A program made the position numbers and the translations under genes. Source: Megamerina dolium (lineage: Eukaryota; Arthropoda; Insecta; Diptera; Megamerinidae). From it: a stretch of DNA of 64,000 bases. Every line of letters starts with the position of its first letter. The stretch's first letter is position 1. The notes beneath the pieces were generated by a model that saw nothing but the letters and a program-made list of their open reading frames with translations, was not told the DNA's origin and ran no database searches. Positions 1 through 10,635 of the stretch are shown piece by piece. Location: contig OY978526.1 in assembly GCA_963854835.1 (NCBI GenBank), forward strand, positions 69,226,418-69,290,417. The letters are read 5' to 3'.

Positions 1-2690
1 ATAAACACAGCGTATCAAATTAAGCGTTGATAAGCGCCCCGAAGGACTAGAGACAAACGACTACTAGCCCTATGGTACCAATTCGGGGCACGAGAATATT
101 CCTTGGTAAGGATCGAGGCCCATCTTAAACCTTTGCTGGACTATAGAGTCCAACACCTGGTTAAGAATGCAACTCCACACCGAGTATCGGCTCTACCTGC
201 GTACCTTTGGGTATAAACCACAGCCACCCCAAAGTTCCCCGAAGGGCCATTTCCAACGCTCAAGTTGGAAACGGGCTCCTAATCCCCATGGTACCAGATT
301 AAAGCCTCCTGCCTAGCTTCAACACAACGACAAAACATAACAACATAAAACAAGTACAACGGAGCAAAAACAAAAGAAGAAACATTCCAATACACGTCAA
401 AGGAAAAAATAAAACAAAAATAACTCCCATGTCGGCAAGGCCGGTAGAGGTTTTTGGTTTTTCAACAGAATAGCTGTGCCTCGACTAACAGCCGAAGCGC
501 CACTGCTGACACCGCACCCCCCTATTGCATCAACAACGAAATTAAACAATACGTAAATGAATACAACGAAGATAATGAAAAACGATAACGGCGATAATGT
601 CGAACGACGAACGACGAACCAACAATGACACTGCTTACTACGGAGAATGGCAAAGGACATCGACATTTTCTCCCCCGCAAACATCCATCGCTCACTCATC
701 AGTACCCCAAAAAGAAAACAAACACATAGACAAGCTCATACGCCGCTTAAACACTAAATTTGCAAATTCACTCATTGCAGCAACAGAGTCACTTGACAAA
801 CAATACACCACTAACATTCAAACGCCCATCGCTATGTGTAATCCCCATCCTTTCAAGACTACGAAAGTCATCATAGATGGGGCAATCACATAGGATGTGC
901 GCCCAGTCCTCCAACTCGGCCACACAAACACATCCCCCACAGTCATTCAGGCGCCTTTACAATTTAGAAACGCATTTAATGGGCCATGGCCCGTCAGCAG
1001 AAACCCCATTAACCTTTTTAATGAATTCATAAGTAACATGTCTGGTGGAGGTACTGTCCCACCACGCTTGCCATTTTGATAACACACATTCACGTACGAT
1101 CCTCTTACTCTCAAGATAGCCGCGGTCAACATCCGAACTGGTTATCCATTCATACTGCAGCAGAAGTAGATTCATAACCCTCCTAATTCTGAACATAATA
1201 GCCCGTTCAATGACTAGTAAGTCCAGAGAAGGGACACCCATCAACACCTGCATTGCGTCAGTGGCCACCGTGCGGCACACCGACAAACAGGCCAGAAGCA
1301 TCACACGCTGACACGAAAGCAAACGTACCCTGGCACCAGACCGGATGACCGTTTCGTACGACACCGACGACCTATAAGTAGCACAGGCTATCAACAGACC
1401 GCGGTAAATGATACAAACCGTCCTCCGGCTGAGGCCCCAATCACACCTCAGAATCAAGCGTACTCGCCCGACAACATTAAACATACGCTCTTTCATTTTG
1501 ACCAAATGAGTCATAAAACTCATTCGTTCATCCATTCTCAATCCCAAATATGTTTTATCTGTCACATATTTGAGATGACTTCCATTCAATCGAACATCGG
1601 TGGCCAAAACGCCGACAACCTACCCTTAAGCAGCATTATCACCATCTTGTCCACCCCAACATTAGACCCCCAAGTATTAAAAAACTCGAGCAGTTGTTCC
1701 CCAGATCTCTCTAGTGCGCATCTGGATTGGCCTTCCAGTAACAGTAAAAGGCCATCAGCATACGCACAAAACTTACACAATGGCTTGAGCTGTCATAGCA
1801 GGGTATCAAGCATGAGGATCCAAATAAATGGACCACATATTGAACCCTGCGGATAGCCACGAATCACACTAATGTTAACACGATCATTCATACCTTTTCC
1901 ACAAGCTAACTTCCTGACAGTCATGCTCAATCAATCGTTCAATCACGCGCAGGTAATCAAACTCACCCTTAAAATCAACAAACACACCAAGTGCATACTT
2001 GCTCGCGCTATCACGCATGGCCTTTTTAACATACATCCTAACATTCTCAACACTACGACCCATTCGAAACCCAAACTGCCTATCCGAAAGCTGATCGATT
2101 TCCTGAAGCCGTTCCACCATGACCCTTTCCAGTACCTTGCCAAGCACCTGTAAAAGACTGATGCCCCGATAAGACCTAGTATTACTCCGTACCTTATCAA
2201 GAGACTTCAGGAGAACTACCACCCTAGCAATTTTCCACTCACGTGGAAAAATTCTCTCCCAAATGCACTTATCATAAATGACCTCCAGATACTCTGGAAT
2301 GGCCTTCCAGAGAGACTTGCACATCTCACCTGTCAACCCATCCATACCCGGAGACCGCTTAGACCTAACCAGGACAAAGATACCCCAATTCCCCGACATC
2401 TATAGGAGGAATCGGCCTCTCCACAAGAGGACGCACCGGGTCCACCGCCCTAGGAAAAACTTCACTCAAGAGAACATTCACACAATCCCTCCATGTTGAC
2501 CATGTATCATCGCCAACACGGAGGGCACACACATCCACTGTTTTCTTGCCCAGAAAAATTTTCATAACTTTACCCCACGGATCATCTCTATTGTCCCTAA
2601 CAAATTTTAGCCACTCATCCTCCTTCACACGCACAATTATCTCCTTACACTCTTTCATACCCCTACAAAACTCCATTCTGCACTTGGATA
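1..2690 (-). mobile_element. R1-clade non-LTR retrotransposon, 5'-truncated remnant
   Basis: Read on the minus strand this is the reverse transcriptase half and 3' end of an R1-like LINE. ORF1 and the endonuclease are absent, and the 5' side abuts another LINE near 2690-2710. About 600 bases of presumed 3' UTR run from about 600 down to the window start. In copy 2 this part continues back to about 31794, so the element as seen across the unit junction is roughly 2.75 kb. R1 elements classically sit in 28S rDNA, but nothing around this one looks like rDNA, so it belongs to an R1-clade lineage with other targets or was moved by duplication. The 3' limit is an estimate. Confidence 0.8.
597..2676 (-). 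pseudogene. R1-clade ORF2 reverse transcriptase, broken
   Basis: The minus strand encodes in order a thumb-proximal segment ending near 2365, the RT palm (SPGMDGLTGE near 2350, then FPREWKIARVVVLLKS and SYRGISLLQVLGKVLERV, typical of R1-clade RTs), a FVDFKGEFD block carrying the first catalytic Asp, and a YADG box at about 1751-1762 where active RTs have YADD. The C-terminal region runs from 1607 to 957. It is followed in a shifted frame by a Cys-Cys-His-Cys knuckle at about 882-941, the usual tail of R1 ORF2. The reading frame is interrupted near 2390, 1885, 1590 and 950. With a mutated catalytic Asp and several frame breaks this copy cannot make active RT. Confidence 0.8.
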
Positions 2691-3545
2691 CATTCTCAGA
2701 TCCAACCAGTTATCGGGCCACCAAATTCTCAGAATTGTCCGTAGGCATCTGTTTACAAATATCTGCAGCTTATTAGTTGTTTCTCTGGACACCAGCCATG
2801 TTTCGGAGCCGTATAGCAGAATTGTCTTTACGTTGGACTTGAAGAGTGGTTTTTTGTGGCTTTGCTTAATTCGCAAAAGAGCCCCTTGCCTTCCATATCC
2901 TCGAGTCAATATCACATTTGGTTCCTCCATCATGTGAAATTAGACTGCCCAGATATGTGAACTGGGAAACTTCTTTAATATCCTCATTATAAACTTTAAA
3001 TGATGTAGGTGGGGTGTTGATGTTCAAAGCTCTTGTCTTGCCATCGTTAATCTTTAGGCCGACATTGCTGCCTGAGCATCAATTTTAGTTTGCATGTGGT
3101 TCTTCTAGCTGGAAAATAGAACGATGCTTAAAGATGCTGCATATTAATAGGCTGCCACAAAATACCTTTACCAGGTTTCACGCCAACCGCCGAATTTAAA
3201 ACATCGTCAATGACGATAAGAAATAGTAAGGGCGATAGAATGTATCCTTGCCGAACTCCTGCAGTGGGATTTATTGGATTTGATAGTACTCCATCATGCA
3301 GGACTCTACATTGGAATGCCATATATTGTGTTCAAATAAGTCTGCATAGCTTATTTGTATACCCATTCGGCTTAAAGCATACCAGATATTCTCATGACGC
3401 AGTCGGTCGAATGCTTTTCAATGTCAACAATATCATATGCAACGGTTCCTGTAGTTCGTTTACCTGCTCAGCTATGATACGTAGAGTGGCTATGTGATCT
3501 ATACACGATCTATTTTGTCTAAAGTCTATTTGGAGTGAATTTCGC
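2690..3545 (-). mobile_element. LINE remnant (RTE-like reverse transcriptase fragment)
   Basis: Minus-strand segments match the style of widespread insect endonuclease-RT LINEs: an FRQNRSCIDHIATLRII block near 3500-3530, GVRQGYILSPLLFLIVID near 3210-3265, an FTYLGSLISHDGG stretch near 2935-2980 in another frame, and VKTILLYGSETWLVS near 2790-2835, ending at IWWPDNW near 2704. Frameshifts and stops separate these pieces, and the YADD region is not visible. The 5' side is fused to an IR N-terminal fragment at about 3545, and the 3' side is cut by the R1-like element. The RTE-type assignment is from general resemblance and the clade is uncertain. Confidence 0.65.
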
Positions 3546-3674
3546 TTCATTGCTTGCAAACACAATTGAGTCATAGCTTGGATCTTTTAGTGCAACATTT
3601 GCCATATAAGTCAACATTGAACTTAGCTCATTTTCCAGTAATATTGCTTGAACGAAACTTATTAAAGCGAACAT
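3540..3674 (-). pseudogene. Ionotropic receptor N-terminal fragment
   Basis: From the ATG complementary to 3672-3674 the minus strand encodes about 44 residues beginning MFALISFVQAILLENELSSM. They match the N-terminus of IR2 (10636-12438) nearly residue for residue up to the ASNEA block. The frame then runs directly into the LINE reverse transcriptase at about 3545, so this is a severed start of an IR gene of the IR2/psi1 subfamily. It covers the part missing from the 5'-truncated psi1 gene at 5901 but lies on the opposite strand, so an inversion or an independent duplicate is possible. Confidence 0.8.
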
Positions 3675-3679
3675 TGTTG

Positions 3680-4030
3680 AACGACTCTCTATTTGCTTGA
3701 CAAAAATAAAACTAATGAAGAATATTGCTACTTAAATTCTCAATTAGTGTTATGCACATGGTCCCTTGTGGTTGGTAATTTTTTTATTGCACTTAATTGT
3801 GCATTTACATTAAGGAATGATATGAATTCTTAATTGATACGATACTGTGGAATTAGGAAATTAATATCACATCTACCTCCCATAGAAACATTACTATTGA
3901 GCTCAAATGTATCAGACCATTTTCAGCAAAAAATTAACATAATCGAAAATATTGCATAGTAATAGTATAAAAACCAAGCCTGTCTTCCATACAAAAGTAT
4001 GTTTCAGTTTGCGTTTCCGTTTGGTTTTTG
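3680..4030. other. AT-rich spacer upstream of the IR fragment
   Basis: No coding similarity, RNA gene or clear repeat boundary is visible. It may include the former promoter of the minus-strand IR fragment at 3540-3674. Confidence 0.4.
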
Positions 4031-4031
4031 C

Positions 4032-4108
4032 TCAGGTGGAATCATCGGTCCGTACTTCTTCCAAACGAAGCTGATGGCGCCGTCTCTGTCAATGAACGCA
4101 CCCGAAAA
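4032..4108 (+). pseudogene. Mariner (DD41D-like) transposase scrap
   Basis: About 77 bases encode SGGIIGPYFF and, after a one-base slip, NEADGAVSVNERTRK. This matches the block between the first and second catalytic Asp of the mariner transposase at 13011-14085. No terminal repeats or other domains remain. Confidence 0.65.
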
Positions 4109-4112
4109 TAGT

Positions 4113-4672
4113 TTCGTCAATTAGAAATTCCCAGCATGTTCATGTTCTCTACTGGAGGTTAGGTCCGCCCTTCTGCGGTGCCCACCAGCAAGTTCTGAAT
4201 AGAAGACCTTCTTAGCTAAGCTTCTAGAAGAACTCTGTGACTCTCTTTTAATACTTCTAATTTAACAAACCAACAGTACAGGAAGAGAAGGTCGGCCTAG
4301 GGGCCCTTCGGGGCTTGTAACTGCCACATATTTATTTAATTCGGTTTTATTTAGCTGAGGTGTTTTCCTCCAATCGCTAGGCATAACCCATAGGCCCAAA
4401 GATTTTGCGTAGAACTTTTTCCTCGAAAACTCCGAGCATTCTCTCATCTGAGATGGTAATTGGCCTCGATGCCATATGTATATGAAGAGAGGCGTGGTGA
4501 AAAACTTGTAGAGTGTCGCTTGCGTTCGACTTCTCAATAGCTTACTTAGCCCAGACTAATACCTGTTAGCATGATTGATCTTTCGCAAAATCTCATTATT
4601 TGTGTAATGCTGGCTCCAAATAAACAAAGTCCTTCATTACTTCAAAAGCGTAGTTATCAACAGTGACGTGAC
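4113..4672 (-). mobile_element. LINE-A 3' remnant, interrupted by a SINE fragment
   Basis: Positions 4113-4216 and about 4385-4672 align on the minus strand with the 3' part of the better preserved LINE-A at 23091-26235 (compare 23175-23305 and 23440-23760). Between them lies a SINE tail at 4218-4341. The encoded protein is a degraded version of the RT C-terminal region (TLYKFFTTPLF corresponds to TLYKSLIMPVL). No catalytic domain is left. Confidence 0.75.
4218..4341 (+). mobile_element. SINE 3' fragment nested in LINE-A
   Basis: The stretch from AAGCTTCTAGAAGAACTCTG to GCCACATATTTATT matches the 3' half of the tRNA-derived SINE at 7090-7457, with an internal deletion. The tRNA-like head is absent. 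Confidence 0.7.
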
Positions 4673-5028
4673 CTACACTTGAGGAATCAAATATTTACAA
4701 AAATCCCTACTGGGTACACATATTCGATCTATAAGTTGTACATTTGACAAAATTTCGTCATTATATTTTTAATATTTTCGCTTTTGCATTTTGATACGAT
4801 CATTACTTAAGGTACATAATTGCACAATTAAGTGCAATCAGAATATTATGATACCAATCCCAAAGGAATGTGTCCATACTGCTAATCGAGCACTTAAAAG
4901 TTTCATTTTACTCAAGGCTATTTTTGACACATACTCGTTTACAATAAAAAAAATTTTTTTACTCGTTTACAATGCTCGCTTTAATAAGTTCAAGTAGTAT
5001 TACTCGAAAAGGAGCTAATTTCAATACA
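4673..5028. other. AT-rich spacer
   Basis: I see no gene or recognisable repeat. A run of A then T near 4950 differs by one base between copies. Confidence 0.4.
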
Positions 5029-5890
5029 ATCAATCAATCAAAAGATAGCGTGACGATGGAACAAGGACATAATCCTTGTTCATCAAGTGGACCACGCGAA
5101 ACCAGACCAAGGTCTGTTAGAGGATATGAACCCTATAGCTGATACCTCTGGGGGTCAACCACAAGTGTTACGGGCACTGCGACCAAACGAGATCTTTTGT
5201 ACCCAAGCCCGTTTACGACACTAGAATCTCCTCTACCTTTTTAATGAAGGATAGAATTGATTTTGTCAAACTTTTGATGATTGAAAGTGGTGTTGGGAAA
5301 CTCATCTGAAAGTGTTTGAGGCGTAGTCTGGCCAGGGCCGGACATTCGCAAAGAATGTGGATTGATGTTTCATCCTCCTCCAGACGGAGTCTACACTTCG
5401 TGTCAGAGGATAGTCCCATTTTGTGAAGGTGGTATTTTAACCAATTATGTCCTGAGAGATAGCCGGTTATTAGCCGTAGGTTTGTTCTACTAAGACTAAT
5501 TCTGTGAAAAGCTGCATTAAAGCTGATGAGAGAGGTATTGGTCATGGTAATGATTTTCTATCATAGCTTTGGTCGATGCCCAGCTTATACCGCAGAAAGG
5601 CTCCGGGCCCGTCAGTGGAGAAGTCGAGCCAGGTCTCGCCAGCTCGTCCGCCATTTCATTGCTCTTAATTCCATAGTGCCCCGGTACCCAACATAATTTG
5701 ACCTTGTTTCGCATAAAGAGTTTTTGTAGGATATGGAAGCATTCAGTGACTAGTTTTGCGGAGAACTCCCAAGAGGAGAGAGATTTGATGGCAACTTGGC
5801 TATCTGAGCAAATAAGAATGCGGAGCGCTTTGGCATGTATATGACGTGCACAAAATTCTATGGCATGTATTTCCATTTGGAAGTTCAATA
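5029..5890 (-). mobile_element. RNase H-bearing LINE, 3' end only (LINE-C)
   Basis: The minus strand encodes an RNase H domain in two overlapping frames. Residues from 5888 to 5517 give EIHAIEFCARHI, ILICSDSQVAIKSL, KVKLCWVPGHYGIKSNEMADELAR and GPEPFCGI, with the Glu, Asp, His-Gly and Asp positions of RNase H visible. Residues from 5545 to 5213 give the Cys/His tail (KCRLRLEEDETSIHILCECP). About 180 bases of 3' UTR follow and end in short TTGA repeats near 5029-5043. RNase H and this tail are typical of the I/LOA/Outcast group of non-LTR retrotransposons. The RT and endonuclease are missing, so this is a 5'-truncated insertion, and its 5' end abuts the IR homology at about 5900. Confidence 0.75.
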
Positions 5891-5900
5891 CTAACTTAAC

Positions 5901-7619
5901 ACCTGAAAGTCAGAGCAATAAGGCTCGATTCGAATCATACTACACTTTTTCCTGATCATACCGAAAATATATTTGGTTCTCCACTTAAGATTGGTATAAT
6001 TGACAGGTCACCTAGGTCTTATATGCATAAAGAAGTCAGTGGAAATATAGTGTTGGATGGTTATGTTGCAAGTTTTTTATGCAAAACGACGTAATGCCAC
6101 GATAAATTATCCTCTAAGCACCGAAGTCGCTCCTAAAATTAGTAGAGAAGTGGTACTAAAATTTGTTCAAAATGGGACTATCGATACGGTCGCTCTTACC
6201 ATGAGTGCTAGTGATATAATTAGCACGTCTTATACTAATTTGTTTGAGATTAATGATATTTGCATTATGGTACCAATTGAAAAATTCATACCGCGCTATT
6301 TAATATATTTTGTCATATTTGATTACGCTACAATATGTCTGATATCTCTTGCAATGCTGATGGCATCTCTTGCTTTGGTTTTGGCATTTCGCTTGAAAGG
6401 TCGCAGAATAAGTTGGTTTAAGACTTTTCTCAATTTCTTGGCGGGCTTTTTGGGTCAAACGTTCACTATGGAGCCCAATTTCGTTGGAATTCGAAGTATG
6501 ATTTATATAATAGTTTGTATAGCGGCAATTATATTCAACACAGCATACATTGCATACCTGCAAACTTTCAATACAAGTCTGCCAACCTATAAAGGAATTC
6601 GAACCCTGGAGGATATTCAAAACTCTCCAGTTAGAATGGCTTTCGCTCGAGAGGAATTGTATGTGCTTGATCAGCTTAATGTGCGTGTACCATTACGTAA
6701 CAACCTATTTATACTTGATACACTCGGGGAATATGTGGAGGTACGACGTTCAATGGATAATCGCTATGCGCACCCGGCGACAACAACTGATTGGTGTTAT
6801 TATATGGAACTGCAAAAATTCTACAATACACCTCTATTTCATTTAACCGATTTTTGTATATCAACTAGGAAGCCATATTTCTTAGTTCTAGAGCAGTATT
6901 CATTCTATCAGATATCCATGAATTCATTGTTGTCTCAAGTCAAACAGGCCGGATTAATTAACTTCTGGGAGAAACTTTCATTTGTGAAACTGCGACAATC
7001 ACAAGGAGCATCAGTTAAGCTTACAACCATCGCTAACAATGATAAACCACTTAGTGTAGAGGATATTTCTCTTGTATTGATCGGATTTGGGGTGCCATAG
7101 CTCAGTGGTTAGTGTGTTCGCCTTCTGATCTGTAGGTCGTGGTTCAATACCCGGCTGATGCATAACAAATTTTATATCGAAAAGATTTTTCTTTCGAATG
7201 GTACCCACCTGTCGGCAAGCAATTGGCAATTCTTCCGACAGTAACAACTTGCCATGAAAAAGCTTCTAAAAAGAACTCTGTGACAAAGCTCAGAAAAAGT
7301 GATGTCACAAGTGTTCTGCCGTTCGGAACCGGCTAAAATAAGTAGGTCCATTCTAATACTGTCCAAAATTTAAGACGCACAACAGTAATAGAAGAGAAGC
7401 TCGGCCAATGAGCCCTTTGGGGCTTTAAGTGCCACATATTTATTATTTTTTTTTTTTTTGATCGGATTTGTAATCGTTAGTGGTTGCTCATGTTGTGTTT
7501 TCCTCATAGAAATGCATTGGATACGTTGCCGATATATATTGGATTATATTTTGCACAAGAAGCAGAATATTAGGCGGGATCTGAGGAGAGCCTTTGGGAA
7601 AAAAAGTACATTAAAATAG
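5901..7619 (+). pseudogene. Ionotropic receptor pseudogene psi1 (IR2 subfamily), split by a SINE
   Basis: The frame from about 5906 matches IR2 from about residue 169 (KVRAIRLDSNHTTLFPDHTEN). The first ~168 residues are gone, replaced by LINE-C. After DGYVASF an 8-base net deletion relative to IR2 shifts the frame. The open segment 6057-7100 then carries the end of S1, M1 (IPRYLIYFVIFDYATICL), the pore region (GFLGQTFTMEPNF), M2 (FNTAYIAYLQTF) and S2. A SINE interrupts it inside the codon run LIGF at 7089. The gene resumes at 7458 and gives M3 and a cytoplasmic tail ending KKSTLK at the TAG 7617-7619. A poly(A) signal AATAAA lies at 7856-7861. With 5' loss, a frameshift and the SINE this is a pseudogene, although the LBD-pore coding part is still well preserved. 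Confidence 0.9.
7077..7470 (+). mobile_element. tRNA-derived SINE with 13-bp target site duplication
   Basis: The SINE body is 7090-7457. The head is tRNA-like, with a pol III box A (TAGCTCAGTGG, 7098-7108) and box B (GGTTCAATACC, 7141-7151). The body of about 290 bp contains CACCTGTCGGCAAGCAATTG and GTTCGGAACCGGCTAAAATA, and the tail ends in ATTTATTA plus about 14 T. The flanks 7077-7089 and 7458-7470 are both TTGATCGGATTTG, so it landed by target-primed insertion in the IR-psi1 coding sequence. Four related pieces lie elsewhere in the unit (4218, 19142, 19371, 22838), all on the plus strand. Confidence 0.9.
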
Positions 7620-8091
7620 GAAGCAATGCTTTTGTACAAGACTTTTTGAAGCCCTGTGCTTCAAATAGGAATTACGTAGTTAGTTGAAGTAGTCAGTAAT
7701 TTTTGTAAAAATGTAAAAGTTTAAGCTATCAAAGAAATCATGCTAGCAGAAGATTAATTTGACCTAGATTCTTTGGTTTATATGTTATGTACAAGTTTTC
7801 ATAGTTCTATTTATAAGGCATGAAAAGAAGATATCATGGGGAAAAATTAAATGGAAATAAATATTTGCTTTACTGAAATGTTCTCGTTATTGTTGTTATT
7901 GTTCTTATTAGCGGAGTAAAAAATCAAGGATTATACGTGAACATATATGGGCAATATGAGATTTTTTAAAAGAAATCAGTTCAGTATCGTAAATTCCAGT
8001 GTACGAATTGGTTTTGCAGGTAATCCTCAATCGTGCTGATAACATCTTAGTGTTGTTGGCTCTGCATTTTTTTAAGACTGTTCCTCTTTAA
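7620..8091. other. IR-psi1 3' flank
   Basis: This is the former 3' UTR of psi1, with AATAAA at 7856-7861, followed by AT-rich sequence. No other feature is seen. Confidence 0.5.
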
Positions 8092-9229
8092 TATTACTTA
8101 CTAACATATGGGGCCATTACAACCGAAAATCGATTTAAACCGACTCTAGCTGGCTTTACCAGCCAACTCTTTCCTTCGCTAGCTTAAAGCCAGTTTAGAA
8201 TTCCAAGTGTCGTCAAGTTCTCCAGCACTTGATCTTTCCACCGGAGGTTAGGTCTTCCTCTTCTGCGTCGTCCTCCAGCGGGTTACGAATATAACACCTT
8301 CTTAGCAGGAGCGTTTTCTTCTATTCGCTCGACATGACCTAGCCAGCGCAGCCGCTGGATTTTGATGCGCTTTACCATGTTAGCGTCGGCATATAGCTCA
8401 GACACCCAACTGTTGTACCTTATTCGATACTCGCCACCAACGCAAATAGGTCCAAAGATCTTGCGTAGAATTTTTCTCTCGAAAACTCCAAGTATTCTCT
8501 CATCCGTGGTGGAAATTGTCCAGGCTTCTGCGCCATATCTTAGGACAGGAATAATGAGGGACTTGTAGAGTGTGATTTTCGATCTTCGAAAGAGGGCTCG
8601 GCTTCTCAATTGCTTACTCAGTCCAAAGTAGCACCTGTTAACAATAGTGATCCTTCGTAATATTTCCTGGCTGACGTAATTACTCGTGTTAATGCTGGTT
8701 CCAAGTTAGACAAAATCCTTCACTACTTCAAAAACGTAGTAAAGAATAGTAACGTGCTGTCCAAGACACTGGCACTCGTTATTTTTTGACACTAGATACT
8801 TCGTCTTGCCATCATTCCCCGTAAGACGAAGTTAACGCAACCCTGTTTCCAACCCCGAGAATGCAACACTGACTACTTGCGTGTTCATACCGATTATGTC
8901 GATATCACTACCACAGGCTAATAGCACGACAATTTTGTTGAAGATAGTGCCATTATGTCGTAGATCAGCAGCTCATATTAATTTATCCATAATAAGATTG
9001 AAGAAGTCGCACGATAACGAATCACCTTGCCTGAAACCCCGTTTGGCATGAAATGGCGGGGAGAGGTACTTCCCAATTTTCACTGCACAACGGGAGTTAT
9101 ACAGTGTCTTTCTGCAATAACGAATAATCTGCGCAGCAGTAGCGAACTCAATCACTCTTGTGTAGAGGTAATCCCTTACCGGTCTGTCGAAAACGGCTTT
9201 ATAATCAACAAATATATGGTGTCTGTCGG
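8092..9229 (-). mobile_element. LINE-A remnant, RT C-terminal half
   Basis: This minus-strand copy of LINE-A is truncated at its 5' side. Its 3' tail begins at about 8092 with a TTACTTACTAA motif like the tail of the fuller copy. Segments encode GFRQGDSLSCDFFNLIMDKLI (near 8975-9035), FVDYKAVFD (near 9180-9215) and the C-terminal RSRALFRRSKITLYKSLIIP and RWLGHVERIEEN blocks (8283-8609). The YADD catalytic box reads approximately CGSD, and several frame breaks are present. The 5' end is cut at about 9230 by a (TA)n-associated repeat. Confidence 0.85.
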
Positions 9230-9273
9230 CACTACAAAGTAGTGGAAATAATAGAAAAAGATGGATATTCGAG

Positions 9274-9360
<87 letters not shown>
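9230..9360. repeat. (TA)n microsatellite with interspersed repeat arm
   Basis: The arm ACTACAAAGTAGTGGAAATA, then AAAAAGATGGATATTCGAGC, leads into about 80 bp of pure TA. The same arm occurs at 9806 and 12741, so this is a copy of a dispersed element whose TA tract has expanded. In copy 2 the tract is 12 bp shorter. Open frames through it that read as Tyr-Ile repeats are not genes. Confidence 0.85.
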
Positions 9361-9363
<3 letters not shown>

Positions 9364-10635
9364 CATAGATTGACTGAATTTCTTTTAAATTGAGATAGCT
9401 GCAGCTTCTGCAATCTTCTGTCTAGAACAATCATAATTAACACTTAGGTTAATATGGTAGTTGTACATAATCTGGCAAAAAATCAACATGACACGCCACT
9501 TCTTAATGGGGCTACCATACAAAGTTGCGAAAATTTTAAAAAATTTAAACCGCTATAACTTACGAACTATTCAACGTATTTCAAACGAATTTAAGGTGTG
9601 GATTAATATTGGAAAATTAATTGGATTTACAAGAAAGAGGTAAGCTACGCCAACTTTTTATATAGCTCCCACACTAAGTCTCGGAATTATCTTCAAAACC
9701 TCCTTTAAATTATCCCTTTTAGAACTCTCATAACATACAAGGTACTTCGACAAAGTCAGCCATATTTCGGGTGTAAATTAGTAGTATATGCAAAAATTGT
9801 TTTTCAAAAAGTGGAAATAAAAGAAAAAGATGGATATTCGAGTAAACTTTTTATATATAAATCTACATATGCAGGGTATAATTTGGTCGGCCCCAGCAGA
9901 CTGTAAGGTCATTTTTTATTTACACATATATAGATATTTGCAAAATTGTGTAAAATGATATATCCGATCCTAAAAATAAGCGTGAGACAGACATACTATA
10001 ATGAAAAAATATACATATTTATAAATCGATATATACTTGTGCATAATTGTCATTTTGAAATGTTGTCTTGTTGAACTCATTTCTTTCGAAAACACAAAAA
10101 TGTTTATTGCTTAGGTAAATACCAATTCACGATTAAGTCTGTAAGACATCAAGTATGTACGTACCTATGTCTAACTGGAAAAATGCCAACTTGTACAATT
10201 GAAGTAAAGTTAGTTTCGAAATACAATTATAGGGTTTCCAGGCATGGTGGTATAGTTTCTGTTATTAACTCTACACACATAGTCAATCAAATTGTTCTCG
10301 AATGGACGTTTTAGCCTATATGTACCTGTTGTACGCTTACCTGCTGCTATAATTATCACTAGGAAAGCCATTTAACTACATATATACAAACACACTTCAA
10401 ACATTTACTTCTTAAATTTATACATATATTTGTGATTCATTAACATTGTGATTGTAATTGTGATTCATCATACTTTATGCTTTTGCCAAGGTGCCAAGGT
10501 GTACAATTTAACAAAGAGAATATTGTTTGATGCAGTATAGCACATTCATATTGAAAAGCCAATACTTATTTCTTTCCTTAAATTGTTGAATTTTTCCATT
10601 AAACCCATTTTTCTACACTTCGATTAAAGAAACGC
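9361..10635. other. Intergenic spacer and IR2 3' flank
   Basis: This is AT-rich sequence without coding similarity. At 9806-9918 it holds another copy of the dispersed arm (GTGGAAATAAAAG, then GATGGATATTCGAG), followed by CTACATATGCAGGGTATAAT and GTAAGGTCA. The latter part is the inverse of the left end of the repeat at 12608. Confidence 0.55.

Noticed and set aside
1..2690. 28S rDNA target of R1
   Set aside because: The neighbouring sequence on both sides is LINE and IR remnant, and nothing resembles rRNA.
957..2776. Plus-strand frames across the R1-clade element
   Set aside because: They are shadows of the reverse transcriptase read on the minus strand.
6300..6846. Minus-strand frame 6300-6620 and plus-strand frame 6550-6846
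   Set aside because: They are out-of-frame shadows of the IR-psi1 coding sequence and have no recognisable motifs.
7090..7165. tRNA gene at 7090, 19371 or 22838
   Set aside because: Box A and box B are present, but each sequence continues into the same ~290-bp body and does not form a complete cloverleaf with a matched acceptor stem. It is a SINE head.
9281..9360. CRISPR array or satellite
   Set aside because: It is a pure dinucleotide tract with no spacers and no longer repeat unit.
8973..9443. Open frames on both strands encoding long Tyr-Ile repeats (also near 12614-12973 and 44456-44823)
   Set aside because: They are translations of (TA)n microsatellites joined to repeat arms and LINE scraps. 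Length differs between copies and no host protein is encoded.
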